Source: Prevotellaceae bacterium UBA4336 (GTDB lineage Bacteria; Bacteroidota; Bacteroidia; Bacteroidales; Bacteroidaceae). Taken from it: a DNA stretch of 16,816 nucleotides. The DNA is taken from NCBI GenBank assembly GCA_002394305.1, contig DGTM01000025.1, positions 34,598 to 51,413 of the forward strand, read 5' to 3'. The position numbers and the translations under genes were made by a program. Of this stretch, positions 6,956 to 13,390 are shown one piece after another. Under the pieces are notes generated by a model. The model was not told the origin of the DNA and ran no database searches. It was given only the letters and a program-made list of their open reading frames with translations. Position 1 is the first letter of the stretch. The number at the start of each line of letters is the position of its first letter.

Positions 6956-7165
6956 ATGACAAACAGTGTAACTATGCAAGGCGTATATGTGAACGTGCCG
7001 ACTGTGGACTGGTCGCTGTTCAAAGAACTTGTCCGCAAGTTCGGATGGCAGGCAGAGACGCGCGAGCAGATGCTTGACCGCTTTGTCAGTAGCCGTCCCG
7101 CCAATCCGGCTCTCAGCGAAGAGGACATCATCAACGAAGTGCGAGCTGCAAGATACACCAAATGA
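6956..7165 (+). CDS. antitoxin paired with PIN toxin
   Basis: 69 residues. The N-terminal segment VYVNVPTVDWSLFKELVRKF followed by GW resembles residues of the antitoxin at 8520 (TVPKTDVSFFRAMAKKMGW), suggesting one shared N-terminal (probably DNA-binding or dimerising) module. The C-terminal half (LSEEDIINEVRAARYTK) is probably the toxin-binding tail. It overlaps the PIN gene by 4 bases (ATGA, 7162-7165). An alternative start is ATG 6974; 6956 is kept because it follows the conserved leader at the usual distance. The DNA-binding role is inferred from the family pattern. Confidence 0.8.
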   Translation: MTNSVTMQGVYVNVPTVDWSLFKELVRKFGWQAETREQMLDRFVSSRPANPALSEEDIINEVRAARYTK

Positions 7166-7575
7166 AGGTCATCCTCGACACAAATCTCTGGATTTCTTTC
7201 CTCATTGGTCATCAGACTCAGCTCTTGCGTCGGATGCTGACGGATGTGCGCTTCGATGTGTATGTCTGCAACCGCCTCGTTGAGGAGATTCGCGACGTTG
7301 CCTGTCGCGACAAAATCCGCAAGTACATCAGCCCGACTGATGTAGAGGATTTGCTGTCGGTCATTCATGCGTTTTGTCAATATGTTCAAATAGAAACAGA
7401 AGCCAGTCCGTCTGCCATTCGCGACCCGAAGGACCTCTATCTTCTTTCGCTTGCCGAGACCATCGGTGCCGACTATATCGTCAGCGGCGATGCCGACCTC
7501 ACCGACCTCGGTCAGCACAGGCAGACAAGAATCGTGAAGCTTGCCGACTTCAAGGCAATCATGCTCTACACATAA
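7162..7575 (+). CDS. PIN-domain ribonuclease toxin
   Basis: 137 residues, the normal size for PIN toxins of the COG1569 type. Visible acidic residues of the metal site are D6 in MKVILDTNLW, E41/E42 in VEEIRD, D88/D91 in IRDPKDLYLL, and D110/D112 in IVSGDADLTDL. The segment LAETIGADYIVSGDADL is diagnostic of this family. The protein should cleave RNA in the presence of magnesium or manganese and be neutralised by the 69-residue antitoxin. Translation is coupled to that gene by the ATGA overlap. All key residues are present, unlike in the broken PIN gene at 1547-1966. Confidence 0.9.
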   Translation: MKVILDTNLWISFLIGHQTQLLRRMLTDVRFDVYVCNRLVEEIRDVACRDKIRKYISPTDVEDLLSVIHAFCQYVQIETEASPSAIRDPKDLYLLSLAETIGADYIVSGDADLTDLGQHRQTRIVKLADFKAIMLYT

Positions 7576-7599
7576 ATTACATCTGACCTGCCTTTCTGT

Positions 7600-7627
7600 T
7601 TTGTTTCCCGTCCCTGCCCGAAACAAA
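7600..7627 (+). terminator. hairpin after the PIN operon
   Basis: TTTGTTTC (7600-7607) and GAAACAAA (7620-7627) form a perfect 8-bp AT-rich stem with a 12-base loop, 25 bases after the PIN stop. There is no long T-run behind it, so it may be a weak terminator. It sits at the same place relative to cassette B as the 6793-6812 hairpin does to cassette A. Confidence 0.4.
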
Positions 7628-7770
7628 GTTCGACGGAAGTTCAGCTTCAGCCCGACGTTTGCCCAAAGGCCCAAAAGCGCATGCATTGGGCATGTTTTCG
7701 TCCATAAGCGAATAATTCTTAACTCTTAACTCTTAATTCTTAATTTAATTTCGTATCTTTGCCGCGCAAA
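7614..7770 (+). promoter_or_regulatory. upstream cassette and promoter of the second toxin-antitoxin operon (copy B)
   Basis: It carries the CTGCCC...CGACGGAAGT block (7614-7640) shared with copy A. An extra hairpin TGCCCAA (7660-7666)/TTGGGCA (7686-7692) follows, then the TTCG (7697-7700)/CGAA (7709-7712) dyad. Four heptads TTCTTAA/CTCTTAA run from 7716 to 7743. The -7 box TATCTTTG is at 7754-7761 with the same downstream sequence as copy A. No TTTG -33 box was seen; the array covers that position. Confidence 0.75.
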
Positions 7771-7789
7771 CAAGAAAAAAGGGACCGCT

Positions 7790-8065
7790 ATGAGTACTGC
7801 AACATTGAATGGCTTGCTTGAATATCTCTATGGAACGCTTTCCCCGAGCAATATGCGCTGGGTGGGAGAACATCTGATAGAATATGCCAAGAGAGAATCC
7901 TCGGAGGAAACGCAGCAACCTTACACCAAGGAGGAACTGCTGGAAAGGGCAGAAGAAGGGCGCAGGCAGATTGCCATGGGAAATTACTGTACGATGGAAG
8001 AACTTCTTCAAGAACTCGATGAGGATTTTGCAGAAGACAATAGACTTCAATCTGGAACAGCATGA
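7790..8065 (+). CDS. antitoxin paired with RelE/ParE-like toxin
   Basis: 91 residues. The N-terminal half (ATLNGLLEYLYGTLSPSNMRWVGEHL) differs from the other two antitoxins of this cluster. The C-terminal half (YTKEELLERAEEGRRQI, TMEELLQELDEDFAED) is acidic and helical, as in the toxin-wrapping tails of Phd/RelB-type antitoxins in Bacteroidetes. The stop overlaps the toxin start by 4 bases (ATGA at 8062-8065). It probably neutralises the toxin and represses its own promoter through the dyad or heptad array upstream. That regulatory part is inference. Confidence 0.8.
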   Translation: MSTATLNGLLEYLYGTLSPSNMRWVGEHLIEYAKRESSEETQQPYTKEELLERAEEGRRQIAMGNYCTMEELLQELDEDFAEDNRLQSGTA

Positions 8066-8406
8066 GGATATTCGTCCACGATACTGCGAAAGAGAAAGTT
8101 CGCAAGACCTCGAGATACATTCAGGCAAGCTTTGGAAAGAATGCTCGCTTGAAATTCCGTCACGAAATAGCCCATGTCTCTCAGCTTTTATTACAGAATC
8201 CCAATCTCGGGCCGGCAGAGCCTTACCTTGCAGACGCTCCTGTGCTGTATCGAAGCATCGTGGTGAACCGCCTCAACAAAATCATCTATTGGATTAACGA
8301 CGACGTAATTGAAATCGTTGATTTCTGGGACACACGCCGCGAACCGATGGCACAAGCGGTTCAGCTTGCCCCTAAGCCTGCGCCTTCCGACCAAAGAAAG
8401 CAGTAA
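8062..8406 (+). CDS. RelE/ParE superfamily toxin
   Basis: 114 residues. The pattern of an N-terminal strand (MRIFVHDTAKEKV), two helices (about residues 8-48), then strands (VLYRSIVVNRLNKIIYWIND, VIEIVDFWDTRREP) is that of plasmid-stabilisation RelE/ParE toxins. The DFWDTRREP ending is common to the Bacteroidetes members. A tail of about 20 residues rich in A, P and Q (AQAVQLAPKPAPSDQRKQ) follows the fold and is probably disordered. Whether it cuts mRNA on the ribosome like RelE or inhibits gyrase like ParE cannot be decided from sequence. Translation is coupled to the antitoxin. Confidence 0.85.
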   Translation: MRIFVHDTAKEKVRKTSRYIQASFGKNARLKFRHEIAHVSQLLLQNPNLGPAEPYLADAPVLYRSIVVNRLNKIIYWINDDVIEIVDFWDTRREPMAQAVQLAPKPAPSDQRKQ

Positions 8407-8426
8407 ACGAGTCTTTCAGGCTGTTT

Positions 8427-8500
8427 TTCGTATATAGGCGATAATAATTCTTCATTCTTCATTCTTCATTCTTCATTTTTTCGTATCTTTGTCGCGCAAA
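8427..8500 (+). promoter_or_regulatory. upstream cassette and promoter of the third toxin-antitoxin operon (copy C)
   Basis: It has a shortened dyad TCG (8428-8430)/CGA (8439-8441) in the context TTTTTCGTATATAGGCGA, then four perfect TTCTTCA heptads (8448-8475). The -7 box TATCTTTG is at 8484-8491, followed by TCGCGCAAATAG. The spacing from array to -7 box (8 bases) is close to that in copy B (10 bases). The distal CGACGGAAGT block of copies A and B is absent. Confidence 0.75.
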
Positions 8501-8519
8501 TAGATAATAATATAGTAAT

Positions 8520-8801
8520 ATGGCAACATCTATGACAATGTCTCCTCAGACAGCGAATACGTTTACACTGACCGTACCTAAGACCGACGTGAGCTTCTTC
8601 AGGGCAATGGCCAAGAAGATGGGATGGATGATAGAGCGCAAGAGAACAGCTGTCAAGAAGCCTCGTCTCTACGACCCAGAAACAGGTGAGTGCCTCAACG
8701 ACAAAACGATGAAAGCCATAGAGGACGTGCGTAATGGTAAGGAGCCTGTGTATGAAATGAAGTCAATGGACGAATTCAAAGCATGGTGCGAATCGCTTTA
8801 A
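8520..8801 (+). CDS. antitoxin paired with YafQ-like toxin
   Basis: 93 residues. Residues about 14-38 (FTLTVPKTDVSFFRAMAKKM then GW) resemble the start of the PIN-associated antitoxin at 6956. The middle (LYDPETGECLNDKTMKAIED) and the C-terminal tail (VYEMKSMDEFKAWCESL) are different and probably bind the toxin. The gap to the toxin gene is 4 bases. The same N-terminal module thus serves with two unrelated toxin folds. DNA binding by this module is inferred, not seen directly. Confidence 0.82.
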   Translation: MATSMTMSPQTANTFTLTVPKTDVSFFRAMAKKMGWMIERKRTAVKKPRLYDPETGECLNDKTMKAIEDVRNGKEPVYEMKSMDEFKAWCESL

Positions 8802-8805
8802 GGCT

Positions 8806-9102
8806 ATGGCAAAGTATGCAGTAAGAGTCACCGGTCCGTTTCGCAAGGATTTGAAACTTGCCAAGCGAAGAGGCCTTCCCTTAAACGATTTGTATAAGGT
8901 TGTCGGGATGTTGGAAAATGATGAGCCGCTGCCCGCCAATCTGCACAATCACTTACTTAGCGGCGACTACAAAGGCTATTGGGAATGTCATATTAATCCA
9001 GACTGGCTCCTGCTATACGAAAAAGATACAGAAATCAGAATCATTTCCCTTTACCGCACAGGCACCCACTCCGACATCTTCGGTAAAGGAAAGAAACGAT
9101 AA
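8806..9102 (+). CDS. YafQ-family mRNA interferase toxin
   Basis: 98 residues, matching the usual size of YafQ (about 92). The catalytic pattern of E. coli YafQ (H50, H63, D67, W68, H87, F91) is reproduced as H49 in NLHNHLL, H62/D66/W67 in CHINPDWLLLY, H88 in YRTGTHSDIFG, and F92. Family members are ribosome-dependent endoribonucleases that cut translated mRNA. The start is ATG 8806, 4 bases after the antitoxin stop. All key residues are present, so it should be active. No terminator was found before lysS, so some readthrough into lysS is possible. Confidence 0.92.
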   Translation: MAKYAVRVTGPFRKDLKLAKRRGLPLNDLYKVVGMLENDEPLPANLHNHLLSGDYKGYWECHINPDWLLLYEKDTEIRIISLYRTGTHSDIFGKGKKR

Positions 9103-9188
9103 CACCTTTCTTCAGAAACTTCAAAATCACAGAAGACAAATAACTAAGAAACACAAATTCTTATTCCGTCATAATTTATTAATAGCAA

Positions 9189-11015
9189 ATGAACGCATTG
9201 AACATACTTGAACTGAGCGAACAGGAGATTATCCGCAGAAATAACTTGCAGCAGTTGCGCGACTTGGGCATCGACCCCTATCCCGCTGCCGAGTACCCCA
9301 CGAACGCTTTCAGCACGGAGATAAAGGAAAGCTTCGTGGACCTGCCTGTGGTGGGCAAGGACGAAGAAGGCAACGACATCCGCGAGGCGGCGACACCCGA
9401 GAACAGCCGCCAAGTCTGCATCGCTGGCCGCATCATGTCGAAACGCATCATGGGCAAGGCCGCCTTCGCAGAACTGCAGGACAGCAAAGGCCGCATCCAA
9501 GTTTACATCACCCGCGATGCATTGGATGGACAACCGACAACCGACAACGGACAACAGAATGGTCAATGTTCAATGGTCAATGTTCAATATTACAACACCG
9601 TCTTCAAGAAGCTCCTCGACCTGGGCGACTTCATCGGCATCCGGGGCTACGTGTTCCGCACGCAGACGGGCGAAATCAGCGTCCATGCACAGGAGATGAC
9701 GGTGCTGTCCAAGAGCCTCCGGCCCCTGCCTATCGTGAAGACGGACGCCGACGGCAAAGTCTATGACTCCTTCGACGACCCCGAGCTCCGCTACCGCCAG
9801 CGCTACGTCGACCTGGTCGTGAACGAGGGCGTGAAGGACACCTTCCTGAAGCGGGCAACCATCCTCAAGACCATGCGCGCCTTCTTCGACCGCCACGGCT
9901 ACACCGAGGTCGAGACACCCACCCTGCAGGCCATCGCCGGAGGAGCCTCCGCGCGTCCCTTCATCACGCACTTCAACGCGTTGAACATCCCCATGTACAT
10001 GCGCATTGCCACCGAACTCTACCTCAAGCGGCTCATCGTCGGCGGCTTCGAGGGCGTCTACGAAATCGGCAAGAACTTCCGCAACGAGGGCATGGACAAG
10101 AACCACAACCCCGAGTTCACCTGCATGGAACTGTACGTCTCCTACAAGGACTACAACTGGATGATGTCCTTCACCGAGCAACTCCTCGAGGAAATTTGCG
10201 TGGCCGTCAACGGCAAGCCCGAAACGGAAATCGACGGCAAGGTCATCTCCTTCAAGGCCCCCTTCCGCCGCCTGCCTATCCTGGACGCCATCCGGGAGAA
10301 GACAGGCTTCGACTGCGAGGGAAAGACCGAGGACGAAATCAGAGCCTTCTGCAAGGAAAAGGGCATGGACGTGGACGAGACCATGGGCAAGGGCAAGCTC
10401 ATCGACGAGCTCTTCGGCGAGTTCTGCGAAGGAACGTTCATTCAGCCCACGTTCATCACCGATTACCCCGTAGAAATGTCGCCGCTCACGAAGATGCACC
10501 GCTCGAAGCCCGGCTTGACGGAGCGTTTCGAGCTGATGGTGAACGGAAAGGAGCTTGCCAACGCCTATTCTGAGCTGAACGACCCCATCGACCAGGAAGA
10601 ACGCTTCATCGAGCAGATGAAACTGGCACAGAAAGGCGACGACGAGGCCATGGTCATCGACCACGACTTCCTGCGCGCCCTGCAGTACGGCATGCCGCCC
10701 ACCAGCGGCATTGGCATCGGCATCGACCGCCTGGCCATGCTCATGACCGGCAAGCCGTTCATCCAGGAAGTCCTCTTCTTCCCCCAGATGAAGCCCGAGG
10801 TCAAGGCTCCGCGCGACAAGGACGAGCTCTTCCTCGAGAAGGGCGTCCCCGCCGACATCATTCCCATCCTGCGCAAGGCGGGCTACAATCTGGTCAGCAC
10901 CCTCGCAGGCGTCGCCCCCGCCAAGCTCCAGCAGCAGATTATCGAGATTGTGAAGAAATACAAACTTGAGGTCGAAAAGCCCTCACAAGACCTTATTGCG
11001 ACTTGGACAGCTTAG
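9189..11015 (+). CDS. lysS: lysyl-tRNA synthetase, class II
   Basis: 608 residues. It charges tRNA-Lys with lysine using ATP in the cytoplasm. The N-terminal OB-fold anticodon-binding domain runs from about residue 75 to 190 (VCIAGRIMSKRIMGKAAFAE). The catalytic core shows motif 2 FRNEGMDKNHNPEFT from residue 297 and motif 3 GIGIGIDRLAM from residue 507. C-terminal residues about 550-608 are the extension seen in Bacteroidetes LysS. The gene is longer than typical, in part because residues 114-134 are encoded by a nine-unit heptad array inserted in frame in the OB domain, just before YNTVFKKLLDLGDF. Codon use is strongly C-ending, as in a highly expressed gene, except within the repeat. No clear promoter box lies in the 86 bases upstream. 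Confidence 0.97.
   Translation: MNALNILELSEQEIIRRNNLQQLRDLGIDPYPAAEYPTNAFSTEIKESFVDLPVVGKDEEGNDIREAATPENSRQVCIAGRIMSKRIMGKAAFAELQDSKGRIQVYITRDALDGQPTTDNGQQNGQCSMVNVQYYNTVFKKLLDLGDFIGIRGYVFRTQTGEISVHAQEMTVLSKSLRPLPIVKTDADGKVYDSFDDPELRYRQRYVDLVVNEGVKDTFLKRATILKTMRAFFDRHGYTEVETPTLQAIAGGASARPFITHFNALNIPMYMRIATELYLKRLIVGGFEGVYEIGKNFRNEGMDKNHNPEFTCMELYVSYKDYNWMMSFTEQLLEEICVAVNGKPETEIDGKVISFKAPFRRLPILDAIREKTGFDCEGKTEDEIRAFCKEKGMDVDETMGKGKLIDELFGEFCEGTFIQPTFITDYPVEMSPLTKMHRSKPGLTERFELMVNGKELANAYSELNDPIDQEERFIEQMKLAQKGDDEAMVIDHDFLRALQYGMPPTSGIGIGIDRLAMLMTGKPFIQEVLFFPQMKPEVKAPRDKDELFLEKGVPADIIPILRKAGYNLVSTLAGVAPAKLQQQIIEIVKKYKLEVEKPSQDLIATWTA
9529..9591 (+). repeat. nine-unit heptad array inside lysS
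   Basis: Nine consecutive 7-base units in register: GACAACC, GACAACC, GACAACG, GACAACA, GAATGGT, CAATGTT, CAATGGT, CAATGTT, CAATATT. The total is 63 bases, exactly 21 codons. The second half uses the same CAATGGT word as the array in the anti-sigma gene (4761-4795). Confidence 0.9.
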
Positions 11016-12019
11016 GAAACATAGCAGTGCTGGGGGGCGGCAGCTGGGCAACGGCCATCGCCAAGATGCTTCTCGAGAAGAAGCAAGGCTCGGCCTACGT
11101 CAACGACCGCATCTGGTGGTACTTCCGCCGAGACGACCGCATCGAGGACTTCAAGCGCCTCGGCCACAACCCCGCCTACCTCACCAGCGTTCATTTTAAC
11201 GTCAACCGTATCACCTTCGAGAGCGACATCAACAAGGTGGTGGAGGCTTGCCAGACGCTCATCTTCGTCACGCCTTCGCCTTACCTGAAGGGACATCTGA
11301 AGCGGCTCCACGTCCGCCTTCGCGACAAGTTCATCGTCACTGCCATCAAAGGCATCGTGCCCGACGAGAACCTCATCCTCTCCGACTACTTCAACCAGAT
11401 GTACAACGTGCCCGAGGAGAATCTGGCCGTGCTGGGCGGACCGAGCCACGCAGAGGAGGTTGCCTTGAACCGCCTCACTTACCTCACCGTGGGCTGCTCC
11501 GACAAGGAGAAGGCAAAGGCATTTGCAGGGATGCTCTCCAGCGACTACGTCAAGGCCAAGACGAGCAGCGACGTCATCGGCATCGAGTACGCCTCGGTGC
11601 TGAAGAACGTCTACGCCATCGCCGCCGGCATCTGCCACGGGCTGAAGTACGGCGACAACTTCCAGGCCGTGCTCATCAGCAACGCCATCCAGGAGATGGA
11701 GCGCTTCCTCAACACCGTCCACCCCATTCCCCGCAGCATCACGGAGAGCGTCTATACGGGCGACTTGCTCGTCACCGGCTACTCGAACTTCAGCCGCAAC
11801 CGCGTCTTTGGCACGATGATAGGGCAGGGTTACAGCGTGAAGAGCGCTCAGCTCGAGATGGAGATGATTGCCGAAGGCTACTTTGCCACGAAGTGCATGA
11901 AGGACATCAACAAGCACCTGCACGTCAACATGCCCATCCTCGATGCCGTCTACAACATCCTCTACGAGCGCATCAGTCCCACCATCGAGATAAAGCTCCT
12001 GAGCGAAGCGTTCAGGTAA
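11003..12019 (+). CDS. gpsA: NAD(P)-dependent glycerol-3-phosphate dehydrogenase
   Basis: 338 residues. It makes sn-glycerol 3-phosphate from dihydroxyacetone phosphate for phospholipid synthesis. The Rossmann motif GGGSWATAIAKM begins at residue 11. AIKGIVPDENL and LGGPSHAEEVA follow, then SVLKNVYAIAAGICHGLKYG with the substrate-binding and catalytic Lys region. The length is typical. The start is a TTG at 11003 inside the end of lysS (13-base overlap); no ATG or GTG in this frame fits better, since the Rossmann strand begins at residue 6. Co-transcription with lysS is likely. In related genomes a phosphoglucose isomerase gene often follows; here thioredoxin genes do. The family is certain; the TTG start is likely. 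Confidence 0.95.
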   Translation: MDSLGNIAVLGGGSWATAIAKMLLEKKQGSAYVNDRIWWYFRRDDRIEDFKRLGHNPAYLTSVHFNVNRITFESDINKVVEACQTLIFVTPSPYLKGHLKRLHVRLRDKFIVTAIKGIVPDENLILSDYFNQMYNVPEENLAVLGGPSHAEEVALNRLTYLTVGCSDKEKAKAFAGMLSSDYVKAKTSSDVIGIEYASVLKNVYAIAAGICHGLKYGDNFQAVLISNAIQEMERFLNTVHPIPRSITESVYTGDLLVTGYSNFSRNRVFGTMIGQGYSVKSAQLEMEMIAEGYFATKCMKDINKHLHVNMPILDAVYNILYERISPTIEIKLLSEAFR

Positions 12020-12041
12020 GAAGCCCCCTCTAACTCCAAGA

Positions 12042-12063
12042 CCCCCTAACCCCCTTTAGGGGG
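12042..12063. repeat. CCCCCTAA palindromic repeat, copy 1
   Basis: CCCCCTAA (12042-12049) and TTAGGGGG (12056-12063) form a perfect 8-bp stem with a 6-base loop, 22 bases after the gpsA stop. Two more copies lie at 13339 and 13366. A partial direct copy (CCCCCTCTAAC, 12024-12034) precedes it. It may also act as a terminator for lysS-gpsA, though no T-run follows. Confidence 0.8.
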
Positions 12064-12090
12064 GATATATTATTAATAAGGTAAAAAGAC

Positions 12091-13080
12091 ATGAACAGGA
12101 CAATCATTACCGTACTGCTTGCTTTCGTATCTATGGCAAGTCAGGCACAGGGAAACAACTACACCATTAGAGGAACCGTTGACGATCCAGACGTGACAGT
12201 CGTCTATCTCGAGCAAGAAGGGAGAGGCTACGAGACCTTGGACTCTGCCATCGTGACAAATGGAGAGTTTACGATGAAGGGCAAAGCCGATAAGCCCGTT
12301 CCAGCCGTTGTCATCAACAAATATCGGAATGTGCTTTACATGTTTATCTTGGAGCCAGGAGACCTAACGCTCAAATATCCGTTCTCTGCAGTCGGCGGAA
12401 TTCTTAATGACAGCTTGACATATTTGGCAACAGAATACCCTCGGTCGATTGACAGCACACTCGATGATGAGGCAAGGAGTAAGCGCTTCGAGCAGTATGC
12501 CGAGGCGATGTACCTTCGTCACAGGGACGATGCTCTCGGCCTAAGGATACTTGAAACATGTTTTGCTTCTCCCACCGACAAGTTGCGGCTCTACAACATG
12601 GGAGGCCTTATGATAAAGGAGTATCCATCCTTCGTCAGCAGCAAGGAGACTTGGGCCAAATACGAGGCCACCAGTGAAGGCAAGAAGATGCTGGACATCC
12701 AGAGTGCTTTCGACGGCAAGCGACTCTCCGACTATGTGGGCAAAGGGAAGTATGTCCTGGTGGATTTCTGGGCAAGCTGGTGTCCGCCTTGCAGGGAAGA
12801 GATACCCAACATCGTTGCTGCCCACGAGAAGTACAAAGAGTGCGGCTTGCAGGTGCTCGGCTTGATAGTCAATGACGACAAGGAAGATGCCGACAAGGCC
12901 ATAGAACAGATGGGCATCCTGTATCCGCAGATATTCGGCATCACCTTTGAGCAGATCGCTTCCTACGGCATCAACGGCATTCCGCACATCATTCTCTTTG
13001 CTCCCGAAGGCACCATCCTCAAGCGGGGCTTGCGCGGCGATGGCATCGAAAAGGCTTTGGCGAAAATCTTCGGAGAGTGA
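12091..13080 (+). CDS. TlpA-like thioredoxin with DUF4369-like N-domain, paralogue 1
   Basis: 329 residues. The signal peptide ends at SQAQ (residue 20). Residues about 22-110 form a beta-rich domain like DUF4369 (YTIRGTVDDPDVTVVYLEQE, NGEFTMKGKA). A helical linker follows, then a thioredoxin domain from about residue 205 with the redox motif W230-CPPC (C231, C234) in LVDFWASWCPPCREEIPN. The cis-proline loop is NGIPHIIL. It should act in the periplasm as a thiol-disulfide oxidoreductase or disulfide reductase; partners are unknown. It is preceded by AATAAGGTAAAAAG, a leader shared with the other copies. Its last 100 bases are nearly the same as those of the next gene. Confidence 0.92.
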   Translation: MNRTIITVLLAFVSMASQAQGNNYTIRGTVDDPDVTVVYLEQEGRGYETLDSAIVTNGEFTMKGKADKPVPAVVINKYRNVLYMFILEPGDLTLKYPFSAVGGILNDSLTYLATEYPRSIDSTLDDEARSKRFEQYAEAMYLRHRDDALGLRILETCFASPTDKLRLYNMGGLMIKEYPSFVSSKETWAKYEATSEGKKMLDIQSAFDGKRLSDYVGKGKYVLVDFWASWCPPCREEIPNIVAAHEKYKECGLQVLGLIVNDDKEDADKAIEQMGILYPQIFGITFEQIASYGINGIPHIILFAPEGTILKRGLRGDGIEKALAKIFGE

Positions 13081-13150
13081 AAGCAGCACTATATATAATA
13101 ATAAGGAATAACTTTCGGATAATTTGTGTTTCTAACAGATGTAAGTATTC

Positions 13151-13189
13151 TGCCTTTCATAGTCTGGAGAGGCATTTTTGTTTATTTAT
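13151..13189 (+). terminator. rho-independent terminator after thioredoxin paralogue 1
   Basis: TGCCTTTC (13151-13158) pairs with GAGAGGCA (13167-13174), 8 bp with one G-T wobble and an 8-base loop, followed by TTTTTGTTTATTTATT. The next paralogue therefore probably needs its own promoter. Confidence 0.8.
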
Positions 13190-13222
13190 TCTTCGCAAAG
13201 CAAGAGCACAATAGCCCCGAAG

Positions 13223-13262
13223 TGTCTAAGAATTGGACACAAGTGTGTCTAAAGTTTGGACA
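13223..13262. promoter_or_regulatory. two tandem 17-bp dyads, operator-like
   Basis: TGTCTAAGAATTGGACA (13223-13239) and TGTCTAAAGTTTGGACA (13246-13262) share TGTCTAA-N3-TTGGACA, with starts 23 bases apart. They lie about 50 bases upstream of the -7 box at 13312. They could be binding sites for a dimeric regulator or a relic of an element end. Confidence 0.5.
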
Positions 13263-13270
13263 AAGCACAA

Positions 13271-13305
13271 CTATGAACTATGAATTATGAACTATGAACT
13301 AAGAA
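13271..13305. repeat. five heptads abutting a promoter
   Basis: CTATGAA, CTATGAA, TTATGAA, CTATGAA, CTAAGAA: five 7-base units ending 6 bases before the -7 box TACCTTTG at 13312. Confidence 0.8.
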
Positions 13306-13311
13306 TTGCCG

Positions 13312-13319
13312 TACCTTTG
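13312..13319 (+). promoter_or_regulatory. promoter -7 box, probably for thioredoxin paralogues 2 and 3
   Basis: TACCTTTG matches TAnnTTTG exactly and is followed by GCAGCAG, as at the 2478 promoter. No -33 TTTG was seen; the heptad array occupies that position. The nearest intact gene starts 355 bases downstream, so the leader is long, or the promoter belonged to a gene now lost. Confidence 0.6.
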
Positions 13320-13338
13320 CAGCAGAAAAGGGAATGGA

Positions 13339-13390
13339 CCCCCTAACCCCCTTTAGGCGGAATGGCCCCCCTAACCCCCTTTAGGGGGGA
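13339..13390. repeat. CCCCCTAA palindromic repeat, tandem copies 2 and 3
   Basis: Copy 2 (13339-13365) ends in an imperfect arm (TTTAGGCGG) plus AATGG. Copy 3 starts at 13366 (CCCCCCTAA) and has the full TTTAGGGGGG arm. The two lie head to tail with the GGAATG word at each junction. Confidence 0.8.

Noticed and set aside
8372..8426. AGCCTG/CAGGCT plus GAAAG/CTTTC pairing as a terminator of the RelE-like operon
   Set aside because: Arms are short and far apart, and much of it lies inside the coding region; a GTTTTTC tail is present, so a weak role cannot be excluded.
9570..10664. 364-codon minus-strand reading frame opposite lysS
   Set aside because: A long antisense frame caused by the C-ending codon bias of lysS; low-complexity V, L, D, E, H content and no domains.
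11012..11923. 303-codon minus-strand reading frame opposite gpsA, and 11248-12033 in another plus frame
   Set aside because: Both are codon-bias shadows of gpsA.
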